Source: an uncultured Brevinema sp. (GTDB lineage Bacteria > Spirochaetota > Brevinematia > Brevinematales > Brevinemataceae). From it: a DNA stretch of 20,597 nt. Position numbers and translations under genes: made by a program. The notes below the pieces were generated by a model. The model was not told where the DNA came from, did not search any database, and saw nothing but the letters and a program-made list of their open reading frames with translations. Below, in pieces: positions 7,723 to 15,210 of the stretch (positions are counted from its first letter, which is position 1; each line of letters starts with the position of its first letter). The stretch lies in the NCBI GenBank assembly GCA_947036575.1, contig CAMQSH010000016.1:1-20597 (forward strand). The letters are read 5' to 3'.

Positions 7723-7765
7723 AATAATTAAGATAGTATATATTAAATCTACTATCTTAATTATT
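7723..7765 (+). other. Long intercistronic hairpin between xylF and xylG
   Basis: AATAATTAAGATAGTA (7723-7738) and TACTATCTTAATTATT (7750-7765) form a perfect 16-bp stem with an 11-nt loop. It ends about 14 nt before the xylG ATG. The T run is short and broken, so full termination is doubtful. A likely role is partial termination or 3' end protection of the xylF message. Confidence 0.7.
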
Positions 7766-7779
7766 ATAATGAGGATTAA

Positions 7780-9294
7780 ATGAAAAATATAATTCTAGAG
7801 ATGATAGATATTCATAAAAGTTTTGGTAATACAAAAGCTTTATCTGGAATTTCTTTGAGCTTAGAAAAAGGAGATATTCTTGGTCTTTGTGGAGAAAATG
7901 GAGCTGGAAAATCAACATTAATGAAAATTTTATCTGGGGTATACCCTAAATCAACCTATGAAGGAGATATCCTTATTAATAATCAAAAAATTTCTTTTAA
8001 AAATACTGTTGATGCAGAAAAAAATGGTATTGCCATTATTCATCAAGAGTTGAACTTAGTTCCAAATATGACTGTTATGGAAAATATTTGGTTAGGAAGA
8101 TATCTTACAAAATTTGGAAAATTAAATAAAGACAAAATGAATAAAGAAACCCGTATGTTTTGCAAAGGTCTAGCACCACACATAGATCCTACATCTAAAA
8201 TAAAAGATCTCAGTACTGCAGAAAGGCAAATTGTAGAAATCATAAAAGCTATTTCTAAAGATGTGAAAATTCTAATTTTTGACGAACCTACCTCATCACT
8301 TACAGAGGTTGAAACTAAAAAATTAATTACTTTAATTAAAGATCTACAAGCATTAGGTGTTACTTCTGTTTATATTAGTCATAAATTAAATGAGATTTTT
8401 GAACTTACTAATAAGGTTGCTGTAATTCGAGATGGTAAAAGTATTGGATATGATAGTACAGAAAATTTAACTGAAAACAAAATTATCTCTATGATGGTGG
8501 GAAGAGATCTCGAAACCTTATCAAAGAAGCAAGATTACAAACCTGGAAAAATAGTTTTTGAAGCAAAAGAATATACAGCTTACTCTAGCCAAAATCCAAA
8601 TATAAAAACAGTTGATAATGCATCTTTTTGTTTATATGAAGGGGAAATCCTCGGGTTTTCTGGATTAATAGGAGCTGGAAGAACTGAGTTAATGACTTGT
8701 ATTTATGGAGTATATGACGGTAAATATACAGGTAAATCATACTTATATGATAAATTATTAAATATTAATAACCCTCAAGATGCTATTAATAATCACATTA
8801 CTTATGTTCCAGAAGAGCGAAAGTTACATGGTATCATTGCTAATCAAAAAATTTCTTCTAATATTACCTTATCCATATTAAAACAAATTTCTAAAAAAGG
8901 TATATTAAATCTTGATTTAGAAAAAAAACTGGCTCAAGAAGTCATAAAAGATTTAAAAATCAAAATTCCTTCCTTAGAATCTCCTATTAGTGCTCTTAGT
9001 GGCGGAAATCAACAAAAATGTGTCATTGGAAAAAATTTATTAATTAAACCAAAGATTCTAATTTTAGACGAACCTACAAGAGGCGTTGATGTAGGGGCAA
9101 AGTTTGAAATATATAAATATATAAATCAAATTGCTAAAGACGGTTGTTCCGTGATTATTGTATCTTCTGAATTACCAGAAATAATAAATATGTCTAATAG
9201 AGTAATTATTATGAGTGAAGGAAAAATTCAAGGGGAACTTGTAGATGAAGCAATAACCCAAGAAGCTATTATGAATTTGGGTATAGGAAGTTAA
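7780..9294 (+). CDS. xylG: D-xylose ABC transporter, ATP-binding subunit
   Basis: This 504-aa sugar-type ATPase has two fused ABC domains and powers xylose import through XylH. In domain 1, Walker A is GENGAGKST (38-46), the signature is LSTAERQ (144-150) and Walker B is ILIFDEPTS (about 164-172). In domain 2, the Walker A position has the degenerate GLIGAGRTE (295-303) usual for this family, the signature is LSGGNQQK (406-413) and Walker B is LILDEPTRG (about 427-435). Degeneracy of the second P-loop is normal for sugar CUT2 ATPases and is not a defect. A GAGG RBS precedes the ATG. The stop codon is 1 nt from the xylH start. Confidence 0.95.
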   Translation: MKNIILEMIDIHKSFGNTKALSGISLSLEKGDILGLCGENGAGKSTLMKILSGVYPKSTYEGDILINNQKISFKNTVDAEKNGIAIIHQELNLVPNMTVMENIWLGRYLTKFGKLNKDKMNKETRMFCKGLAPHIDPTSKIKDLSTAERQIVEIIKAISKDVKILIFDEPTSSLTEVETKKLITLIKDLQALGVTSVYISHKLNEIFELTNKVAVIRDGKSIGYDSTENLTENKIISMMVGRDLETLSKKQDYKPGKIVFEAKEYTAYSSQNPNIKTVDNASFCLYEGEILGFSGLIGAGRTELMTCIYGVYDGKYTGKSYLYDKLLNINNPQDAINNHITYVPEERKLHGIIANQKISSNITLSILKQISKKGILNLDLEKKLAQEVIKDLKIKIPSLESPISALSGGNQQKCVIGKNLLIKPKILILDEPTRGVDVGAKFEIYKYINQIAKDGCSVIIVSSELPEIINMSNRVIIMSEGKIQGELVDEAITQEAIMNLGIGS

Positions 9295-9295
9295 T

Positions 9296-10420
9296 ATGAA
9301 TATAAAATATATAGCACAAAAATATAATTTATTAATTTTATGTGCTGTCATCACAATTATATGGCTATTTTTTGGTTTAATAACAGATGGGGGATTTTTA
9401 TCGTCTCGTAATATTTCAAACTTATTTAGACAAATGAGTATTATTGGAATTATGTCTGTAGGAATGTCCTTTGTTATCATTACAGGAAATATTGACTTAT
9501 CTATGGGTTCAATGTTGGGATTGTTAGGTGCAGTTGCAGCTATTTTATTAAAATCAGGACTTTCTGTAGAAATTGTCTTAATCAGTACTATAATACTCGG
9601 TGCTTTTATAGGGTGTATTAATGGTTGGTGGTATGCTTATAGAGGTGTTCCTGCTTTTATAGTTACTCTTTCTGGATTACTTATCTATAGAGGTATTGTA
9701 TTATTTATCACCCGTGGACAAACAATTACTATCCAATCTGATGTGTTTAACACAATAGGAAGTGGATCTCTCCCAACCACAATAGGTTGGATGTTATTCG
9801 GGGTATTTATTTTTAGTTATATCTTCATACAATTTCGAAAATATGTAACACTGAACAGTGATAATCCTTCTCAAAATTCTATAGTGCCTGTCATCACTCA
9901 TATAATATTTATAAGTCTTCTTGCTGGAGGTTTTATTTATTATTTAAATAATTATCGAGGTATTCCCTTTCCTGTTGTGATTCTCTTAATAATTGTAGGT
10001 ATCGCTTATTATGTAGCTGAAAACACTGTTTATGGAAGAACTGTCTATGCAATAGGGGGAAACTCAGAAGCTGCAAAATATTCAGGAGTAAATATTAAAT
10101 TGTTTTCAATGCTTGTGTTTTTATTTAATGGTCTCATCACAGGGGTGGCAAGTATTATCAACACAGCAAGATTAGCTTCAGCTGTACCTTCAACAGGTGT
10201 TAATACAGAATTGGATGCTATTGCAGCATGTGTTATTGGAGGTATTAGTTTGGTCGGAGGTACAGGATCTATTCTTGGAGCTTTATTAGGAGCCTTGATT
10301 ATAGCAAGTATTAACAATGGTATGAGTTTTATAGGCTTAGATTCAGCATGGCAAAACACCGTAAAAGGAGCTGTACTACTAGGAGCTGTTTGGATAGACG
10401 TATCATCACGAAGTAAATAG
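9296..10420 (+). CDS. xylH: D-xylose ABC transporter, permease subunit
   Basis: This 374-aa polytopic membrane protein of the CUT2 permease family forms the xylose channel. It is strongly hydrophobic with about ten probable membrane segments. It has the family landmarks MSVGMSFVIITGNIDLSMGS near residue 60, PAFIVTLSGLLIYRG, the cytoplasmic coupling segment GRTVYAIGGNSEAAKYSGV, and ACVIGGISLVGGTGS near the C-terminus. Its length is close to E. coli XylH. The ATG comes 1 nt after xylG, so translation is coupled. No terminator follows: only about 54 AT-rich bases separate it from the next gene. Confidence 0.95.
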   Translation: MNIKYIAQKYNLLILCAVITIIWLFFGLITDGGFLSSRNISNLFRQMSIIGIMSVGMSFVIITGNIDLSMGSMLGLLGAVAAILLKSGLSVEIVLISTIILGAFIGCINGWWYAYRGVPAFIVTLSGLLIYRGIVLFITRGQTITIQSDVFNTIGSGSLPTTIGWMLFGVFIFSYIFIQFRKYVTLNSDNPSQNSIVPVITHIIFISLLAGGFIYYLNNYRGIPFPVVILLIIVGIAYYVAENTVYGRTVYAIGGNSEAAKYSGVNIKLFSMLVFLFNGLITGVASIINTARLASAVPSTGVNTELDAIAACVIGGISLVGGTGSILGALLGALIIASINNGMSFIGLDSAWQNTVKGAVLLGAVWIDVSSRSK

Positions 10421-10474
10421 TACTTATATTTTACTATTAATTATAAACAAACAATAAAATAAAGAGAGTTAATT

Positions 10475-11653
10475 ATGAAAAAACCTTCTATAGAAACAGA
10501 AATCGTTCATTACCATGAAAGAGGATCTGGTCCCGTTGTGCCTCCAATTACCCAATGTAGTCTTTTTACCTTTGATAGTTGGGAAGATATAGATAAAGCC
10601 TTTGATGATCCTATAAATAATTCTATTTACACCAGAGGAAATAATCCTTCTGTGTCATTAGTTGAAGAGAAAATAGCACTTCTTTGTCATGGAGAAAAGG
10701 CAAAATTATTTTCTTCTGGTATGGGTGCTATTTCTTCAGCAATTTTACATTATGTAAAACATGGAGATCACATTATTGCTATTAAAAATGTTTATGGACC
10801 TACTAATAATTTCTTAAATGTCTATTTGAAAAAAAAATGTGATATCACTGTCACCTTTATAGATGGAAGAGATATCAAAGATTTTGAAGACGCTATTAAA
10901 GAAAATACTACTTTGATTTATTTAGAAAGTCCTTCATCTGCAATATTCACCTTGCAAAATATTAAAAAAGTTGCAATATTAGCTAAGAGCAAAGGCATTA
11001 AAACTATCATTGATAACACATGGGCAACACCCATTTTTCAAAAACCATTAGAAATGGGAATAGATCTAGAAGTCCATTCTTGCTCAAAATATATTGGGGG
11101 ACATAGTGATGTTGTAGCTGGAGTAGTAATAGGTAAAACAGAAGATATTTCTCAAATATTTTTAGAAGAGCACGCCTTTTTAGGAGCAAAACTAGCTCCT
11201 TTTGAAGCTTGGCTATTATTAAGAAGTCTAAGAACTTTAAAAATAAGAGTACTCCAACATCAAGAAAACGCTTTAAAAATAGCCAATTACTTAGAAAAAA
11301 ATTCAAAGGTTAAGAAAGTCTCTTATCCTGGATTAGAAAGTTTTGAACAATATGCACTCGCTAAAGAACAAATGACTGGATTTACGGGATTAATGAGCTT
11401 TGAAATTAATTCAAATAATCTCGATGATATTAAAAACTTCTTTAACAATTTACATTATTTCAAAATTGGAGTCAGTTGGGGAGGTCATGAGAGTTTAATT
11501 TATGCACCTGCAATTAGTTACCTAAAAGAAATGCCTAAAGAACAATTTGAAGGAATGGGAATATCTCTTGGTGTAATGAGAATTTCTGTTGGTCTAGAAG
11601 ATGCTGATGATTTAATTGCTGATTTTGAACAAGCATTTAATTATATTAAATAA
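10475..11653 (+). CDS. Cys/Met-metabolism PLP-dependent enzyme (cystathionine beta-lyase / gamma-synthase family)
   Basis: This 392-aa fold-type I PLP enzyme belongs to the trans-sulfuration family. The PLP lysine is K205 in HSCSKYIGGHSD. D180 in IIDNTWATP binds the pyridine nitrogen. YTRGNNPS (52-59) supplies the Tyr/Arg that contact phosphate, SSGMGAI follows near 80, and the C-terminal Arg is R369 in MRISVGLED. The segment NVYGPT lacks the Cys typical of methionine gamma-lyase (YGCT), so a cystathionine beta-lyase-like C-S lyase is favoured, though the family is hard to split by sequence alone. The RBS is weak (AAGAGAG). It is 15 nt upstream of the NhaC-EIIB transporter gene and follows xylH without a terminator, which is odd company for a sulfur amino-acid enzyme. 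Confidence 0.88.
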   Translation: MKKPSIETEIVHYHERGSGPVVPPITQCSLFTFDSWEDIDKAFDDPINNSIYTRGNNPSVSLVEEKIALLCHGEKAKLFSSGMGAISSAILHYVKHGDHIIAIKNVYGPTNNFLNVYLKKKCDITVTFIDGRDIKDFEDAIKENTTLIYLESPSSAIFTLQNIKKVAILAKSKGIKTIIDNTWATPIFQKPLEMGIDLEVHSCSKYIGGHSDVVAGVVIGKTEDISQIFLEEHAFLGAKLAPFEAWLLLRSLRTLKIRVLQHQENALKIANYLEKNSKVKKVSYPGLESFEQYALAKEQMTGFTGLMSFEINSNNLDDIKNFFNNLHYFKIGVSWGGHESLIYAPAISYLKEMPKEQFEGMGISLGVMRISVGLEDADDLIADFEQAFNYIK

Positions 11654-11668
11654 ATTGAGGAGTTACTT

Positions 11669-13330
11669 ATGAAAAATACTAAATCTATTCATAGCTTTTG
11701 GCTATTATTTCCACTAATATTTATTTTAATCGGAGTACTTGTAGGAACATCAAAATTTGGGATTCCTATAGAATTCCTACTTATTATAGGAACAGCAATT
11801 TGTTGTATTATTGCCTCATATATGGGATTCAAATGGAAAGAAATGGAAGAAGCCTTTACACAAAAAATAGCTAATACATGGCTTGGTGTTTTGATCCTTA
11901 TTCTTATTGGAGCTATTGTTGGAACTTGGATTTTTAGTGGCGCTGTACCCATGCTAATATATTATGGTATTAAGTGGATTGATCCCTCTTTTATCCCTGT
12001 GACAGCATTTTTGGTAACAGCTTTGGTTGCTATTTTTACAGGAACATCTTGGGGAGCAGCAGCAACTGCTGGTGTTGCATTTATTGGAGTTGGTGAAGCA
12101 ACAGGATTACCTTTATCACTCATGGCTGGTGCAATTATTAGTGGTGCTTATGTTGGAGATAAAAATTCTCCTATCTCTGATACTACAGTTTTAGCAGCAA
12201 TGGGTGCTGGAAGCAGTTTATTAGATCATATCAAATCTATGATGGTTATTACTATTCCCGCTATTGTAGTTACACTCATTTTATTTATCTCTTTAGGTTT
12301 TAGTGCTTCCTCAAATATAGATATCGCAACCTTACAAGGCACTCAAGAAATTCTTACTACATTAGAAAATATGTTTAATTTTAACATTTTATTACTATTA
12401 CCTGCTATAGTCGTTTTTGTAGGAAGTTATAAAGGGGTATCACCTGTAATTACTATGTTCTTAGGCAGTTTGTTAGCATTGATTCTTGGAGCTATCTTTC
12501 AAGATTTTGGATTTATAAATGCTGTTAAATCATTTGTTTCAGGATTTAAAATTTCTATGACAAGTATTCCTGTAGATCAAGTTCCTGCAAATTTATATGG
12601 ATTACTCAATCGTGGTGGTATGACGAGTATGATGAATACTGTATTATTCTTAATATCTGCATTAACTTTCGGCTCAATGCTTCAATTAATAGGAACACTT
12701 ACTAAAGTGTTAGATCTTCTTTTAGGTGTAATCAAAGGTATTCGTAGTCTTCTTGCAGTTACATGGTTTACAACTTTCCTTGTAAATTCTAGTGTTAATA
12801 GCACACAATTTACTTTTCTTACTTTAGGTCCAATACTACAAGATATCTATAAAAAATATGGAGTTCACCCATCTGCATTATCACGCACAATGGAAGAAGG
12901 TGGCACCTTAACAGAGCCTATTACTCCATGGACTGTAACAGGAGTTTATATGGCTACTACATTAGGGGTGCCTACATTAGAGTATCTTCCTTTTAGTTTT
13001 TTCAACCTTTCTAGTATTGTTATTACTTTTGGTTATATTATTTTATACCCTAGATTTAAATTCAGTATATCTTTAATAAAAGAATCTCAAAATTTATCTA
13101 TTATTGATATTATTATAACTGGAAGTGGAACAAATTCTAATATACAGCTTGTGGATTCTTGTTCAACAAGAATACGAATTTCTGTCCACGATATTAATAA
13201 TATTAATATAGAAAAACTTACAGAATTAGAAAAACAAGATTTTACTTATAGTATTGTAGGCAATCAAATACAGATCATTACTGGATCTAAAACTTTAGCA
13301 ATGAAAGGATTATTAGAAAAAGCATTATAA
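11669..13330 (+). CDS. NhaC-family Na+/H+ antiporter-like transporter fused to a PTS EIIB domain
   Basis: The protein has 553 aa. Residues 1-470 are an NhaC-family secondary transporter with about 11-12 membrane segments, containing FTGTSWGAAATAGVAF (about 123-138), SGAYVGDKNSPISDTTVLAA (about 158-177) and GGTLTEPITPWTVTGVY (about 411-427). NhaC relatives exchange Na+/H+, and some are predicted amino-acid carriers. Residues about 475-553 are soluble and match the glucose-type PTS EIIB domain: GSGTNSNI, then VDSCSTRIRISVHD with the phospho-acceptor-type C498 and R501/R503, then VGNQIQIITG. The fusion is one continuous frame. GAGGAG precedes the ATG. Paired with the PLP lyase 15 nt upstream, it may carry a sulfur amino acid, or it may serve pH/Na+ homeostasis under PTS control. 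The NhaC call is firm, the EIIB call strong, the role unknown. Confidence 0.88.
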   Translation: MKNTKSIHSFWLLFPLIFILIGVLVGTSKFGIPIEFLLIIGTAICCIIASYMGFKWKEMEEAFTQKIANTWLGVLILILIGAIVGTWIFSGAVPMLIYYGIKWIDPSFIPVTAFLVTALVAIFTGTSWGAAATAGVAFIGVGEATGLPLSLMAGAIISGAYVGDKNSPISDTTVLAAMGAGSSLLDHIKSMMVITIPAIVVTLILFISLGFSASSNIDIATLQGTQEILTTLENMFNFNILLLLPAIVVFVGSYKGVSPVITMFLGSLLALILGAIFQDFGFINAVKSFVSGFKISMTSIPVDQVPANLYGLLNRGGMTSMMNTVLFLISALTFGSMLQLIGTLTKVLDLLLGVIKGIRSLLAVTWFTTFLVNSSVNSTQFTFLTLGPILQDIYKKYGVHPSALSRTMEEGGTLTEPITPWTVTGVYMATTLGVPTLEYLPFSFFNLSSIVITFGYIILYPRFKFSISLIKESQNLSIIDIIITGSGTNSNIQLVDSCSTRIRISVHDINNINIEKLTELEKQDFTYSIVGNQIQIITGSKTLAMKGLLEKAL

Positions 13331-13387
13331 AAATATTTAACAATAAATTATTACATAGCTAACAACTATGTTTTGTGAAATTAGGGT

Positions 13388-13430
13388 AAAGCTCTTGTGT
13401 TTTTTAATTAAGAACATAGGAGCTTTTTTT
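13388..13430 (+). terminator. Intrinsic terminator after the NhaC-EIIB gene
   Basis: AAAGCTC (13388-13394) pairs with GAGCTTT (about 13420-13426). An inner helix TGTGTT/AACATA sits around an AT loop, and an unbroken T run ends at 13430. It probably ends the transcript coming from the xyl genes and the lyase/antiporter pair. Confidence 0.8.
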
Positions 13431-13585
13431 ATGATAACAGATAATTACTATTCAAGAATTATCTTCTATTATAAATTATTATTATCACCTTCAACAAGAT
13501 CTTAAAGCTTATTTTTAGTTAAATTTATTTACAACTATTTACTATATATAAATTTAAAACATTTGTTACACAATTGAAAATACCG

Positions 13586-13615
13586 ATTACAAAAAATATG
13601 AATTCAATTTATAAT
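13586..13615 (+). promoter_or_regulatory. Promoter of the symporter-dehydratase operon
   Basis: A perfect TATAAT (13610-13615) is preceded after 18 nt by ATTACA (13586-13591), a 4/6 match to TTGACA. An alternative is TTGAAA (13574-13579), 17 nt, TATGAA (13597-13602). The first is favoured because the same elements recur at the gntR promoter. Confidence 0.55.
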
Positions 13616-13616
13616 A
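13587..13616 (+). promoter_or_regulatory. Candidate GntR operator in the symporter promoter
   Basis: It can be aligned to 19918-19945 at the gntR promoter with 25 identities in 30 columns and two single-base gaps. The shared core is TTACAAAAA, then TAT, then an 8-bp palindrome of form TSAATTSA (here TGAATTCA, 13599-13606), then TTATAATA. A related TTACACAATTGA lies upstream at 13566-13577, 29 bp centre to centre. Part of the identity is the promoter itself and the region is AT-rich, so this is suggestive only. Confidence 0.4.
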
Positions 13617-13638
13617 AATTACAGTAATTAAAGATAAT

Positions 13639-13655
13639 ATTTAATAATATTAAAT
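13639..13655. repeat. AT-only dyad in the symporter leader
   Basis: ATTTAAT (13639-13645) and ATTAAAT (13649-13655) are perfect inverted repeats around AAT, between the promoter and the RBS. It could be a regulator site or chance in AT-rich DNA. Confidence 0.3.
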
Positions 13656-13672
13656 TAAAATAGGAGGTCATG

Positions 13673-15121
13673 ATGAGTCAAGCTCAAATGATTATTGGTT
13701 TGTTAGCATACGTTGGTGGACTAATGTTTTTAGGTTGGTATATCCCAAGAAAACAATCAGGTGCAGAAGATTTTTTATTAGGAGGGCGTGGATTACCTTT
13801 TATATTAGTTTTTGGAACTACGATGGCAACAATGGTAGGCACAGGATCTACAATGGGAGCTGTTGGTAATGCCTATTATAATGGCTGGGCAGGGGTTTTA
13901 GTTGGAATAGGTGGATTCTTAGGATTTCTTCTACTAACTTATACTTTTGTTGATGCTAGAAACGAAAATTTTGTTACAGAAACAGAAGAGTTAGCTTCTT
14001 ATTATCAAAATAATAAATTATTAAAAATCGTGATTTCTATTATGCTAACATTAGCTTCTATTGGCTGGTTAGGTGCTCATCTAATGGGTGGAAGTGCTTA
14101 TCTTGCTCATATTACAGGTCTTGATATGAACTTATCTCGTATCATTATGGCCTTCACTTTTTCTATTTATATTGTATTGGGTGGCTATTTAGCTGTTGTT
14201 TGGACAGATACTATTCAAGCTTTTATCCTATTCTTTGGATTTATTGCTATGGCTATTTTATCTTTTATAAAAGCAGGTGGCATAGAAGGTATTAGTGCAG
14301 CTATGCCTGTAGAAAATTTCTCTTTTTTAGGAATAGATAAAATTGGTTTGATTCCTGCAATATCTGTCATCGTCGCAATTGCTACAAGTCCTTTATCTGT
14401 TCCCTCTTTTCGTCAGCGTATATACAGCGCAAAAGATACAACAACAGCTAGAAAAGCTTTTTTAACAACATCTATTGCTTTTTTACTTTTTGCAGTAACA
14501 CCAGCAATAGTTGGTATGTCAGCATATGCTATTAATCCAAACATTACCGATTCTAATTTTGTATTCCCTTATATGGCAACCTCTGTATTTCCTCCTTTTA
14601 TAGGTTTAGCAATTTTAATTTGTGGTATGTCAGCAACTATTTCATCAGGAGATTCTGATGCCATGACAGGTATTACAATACTTGTAACAGATGTCTATCA
14701 ATTAATAACAGGAAAAGCTCTTCCAGCAGATAGAGTTGTTAATGTTTCTAAAATAATGGCATTCGTAGTAGTTGGAGCAGCTTTAGCGTTTACTTGGTTT
14801 GCTAAAGATATTTTAGGTTATATTCAAACAATGATTTCTACTTTACTTACTGGCGTTGCTGTTGCAGGGATTTTTGGCCGTTATTGGAAACGATCCACAT
14901 GGCAAGGAGCTTTAGCAGCTATTATTATGGCTAGTTTAACTTCTTTCTTTGTTTCTGGAAACAAAGATTTATCAGATTTCTGGGGTGGTCCTATCATACC
15001 AGCATGGATTATATCTTCATTAGCACAAGTTATTGTTTCTTTATTAACACCTATCCCAACTCGTAATCGTGCAGAAATTTTAAAAGAAATTCACACAGAA
15101 CGTCAAGGAATGGGACTTTAA
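13673..15121 (+). CDS. Sodium:solute symporter (SSS family), substrate unknown
   Basis: This is a polytopic carrier with about 13 probable membrane segments and the SSS family signature: GAEDFLLGGRGLPF near residue 30, TMVGTGSTMGAVGNAYYNGWAG near 55-75, and GGYLAVVWTDTIQAF near 175-190, with SGDSDAMTG later. It would import an organic solute with Na+. Two in-frame ATG codons stand side by side. I prefer 13673 (482 aa) because AGGAGG (13662-13667) is 5 nt from it and only 2 nt from the ATG at 13670. It is the first gene of the operon carrying the dehydratase, amidohydrolase, PLP lyase and RidA, so its substrate is probably that pathway's starting compound. Confidence 0.9.
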   Translation: MSQAQMIIGLLAYVGGLMFLGWYIPRKQSGAEDFLLGGRGLPFILVFGTTMATMVGTGSTMGAVGNAYYNGWAGVLVGIGGFLGFLLLTYTFVDARNENFVTETEELASYYQNNKLLKIVISIMLTLASIGWLGAHLMGGSAYLAHITGLDMNLSRIIMAFTFSIYIVLGGYLAVVWTDTIQAFILFFGFIAMAILSFIKAGGIEGISAAMPVENFSFLGIDKIGLIPAISVIVAIATSPLSVPSFRQRIYSAKDTTTARKAFLTTSIAFLLFAVTPAIVGMSAYAINPNITDSNFVFPYMATSVFPPFIGLAILICGMSATISSGDSDAMTGITILVTDVYQLITGKALPADRVVNVSKIMAFVVVGAALAFTWFAKDILGYIQTMISTLLTGVAVAGIFGRYWKRSTWQGALAAIIMASLTSFFVSGNKDLSDFWGGPIIPAWIISSLAQVIVSLLTPIPTRNRAEILKEIHTERQGMGL

Positions 15122-15132
15122 TTACGATTTAT

Positions 15133-15182
15133 AACTCTACTTTATAAAATAAGATTATAATTCTTTTTTATGGAGTAGAGTT
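15133..15182 (+). other. Long intercistronic hairpin between symporter and dehydratase genes
   Basis: AACTCTACT (15133-15141) pairs with AGTAGAGTT (15174-15182). After a 2-nt mismatch the helix continues (ATAAAA, bulge, AAGA with TCTT, TTTTAT) to a short loop, and TTAATTT follows. The U run is weak, so partial termination, processing or message protection is more likely than a full stop. It recalls the xylF-xylG hairpin. Confidence 0.6.
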
Positions 15183-15210
15183 TTAATTTATATAAAATAA
15201 AGGAAGTAGA

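Larger units (their letters stand above)
13331..13669. other. Intergenic region between the NhaC-EIIB gene and the symporter operon
   Basis: These 339 bases contain a small hairpin (ACATAG 13353-13358 with CTATGT 13366-13371), the terminator at 13388-13430, about 130 bases with nothing recognisable (13431-13560), then the symporter promoter with its candidate operator (13566-13616) and an AT dyad (13639-13655). The only short frame (13431-13505, 24 codons) has its Shine-Dalgarno-like AGGAG inside the terminator stem and is not called. Confidence 0.7.

Noticed and set aside
8771..9294. Degenerate second Walker A in xylG as a sign of a broken gene
   Set aside because: GLIGAGRTE is the usual form in the second domain of sugar CUT2 ATPases, and the signature and Walker B motifs are intact.
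10421..10474. SAM or T-box riboswitch before the Cys/Met enzyme
   Set aside because: Only 54 bases are available and no paired structure is visible.
13091..13330. Possibility that the antiporter tail is a frameshift or sequencing artefact joining two genes
   Set aside because: The frame is continuous from 11669, and no start codon with an RBS is visible at the domain boundary, so a true fusion is the simpler reading.
13431..13505. 24-codon frame starting ATG just after the terminator, with AGGAG upstream
   Set aside because: The AGGAG is part of the terminator stem, and the T run lies between it and the ATG. The peptide has no recognisable feature.
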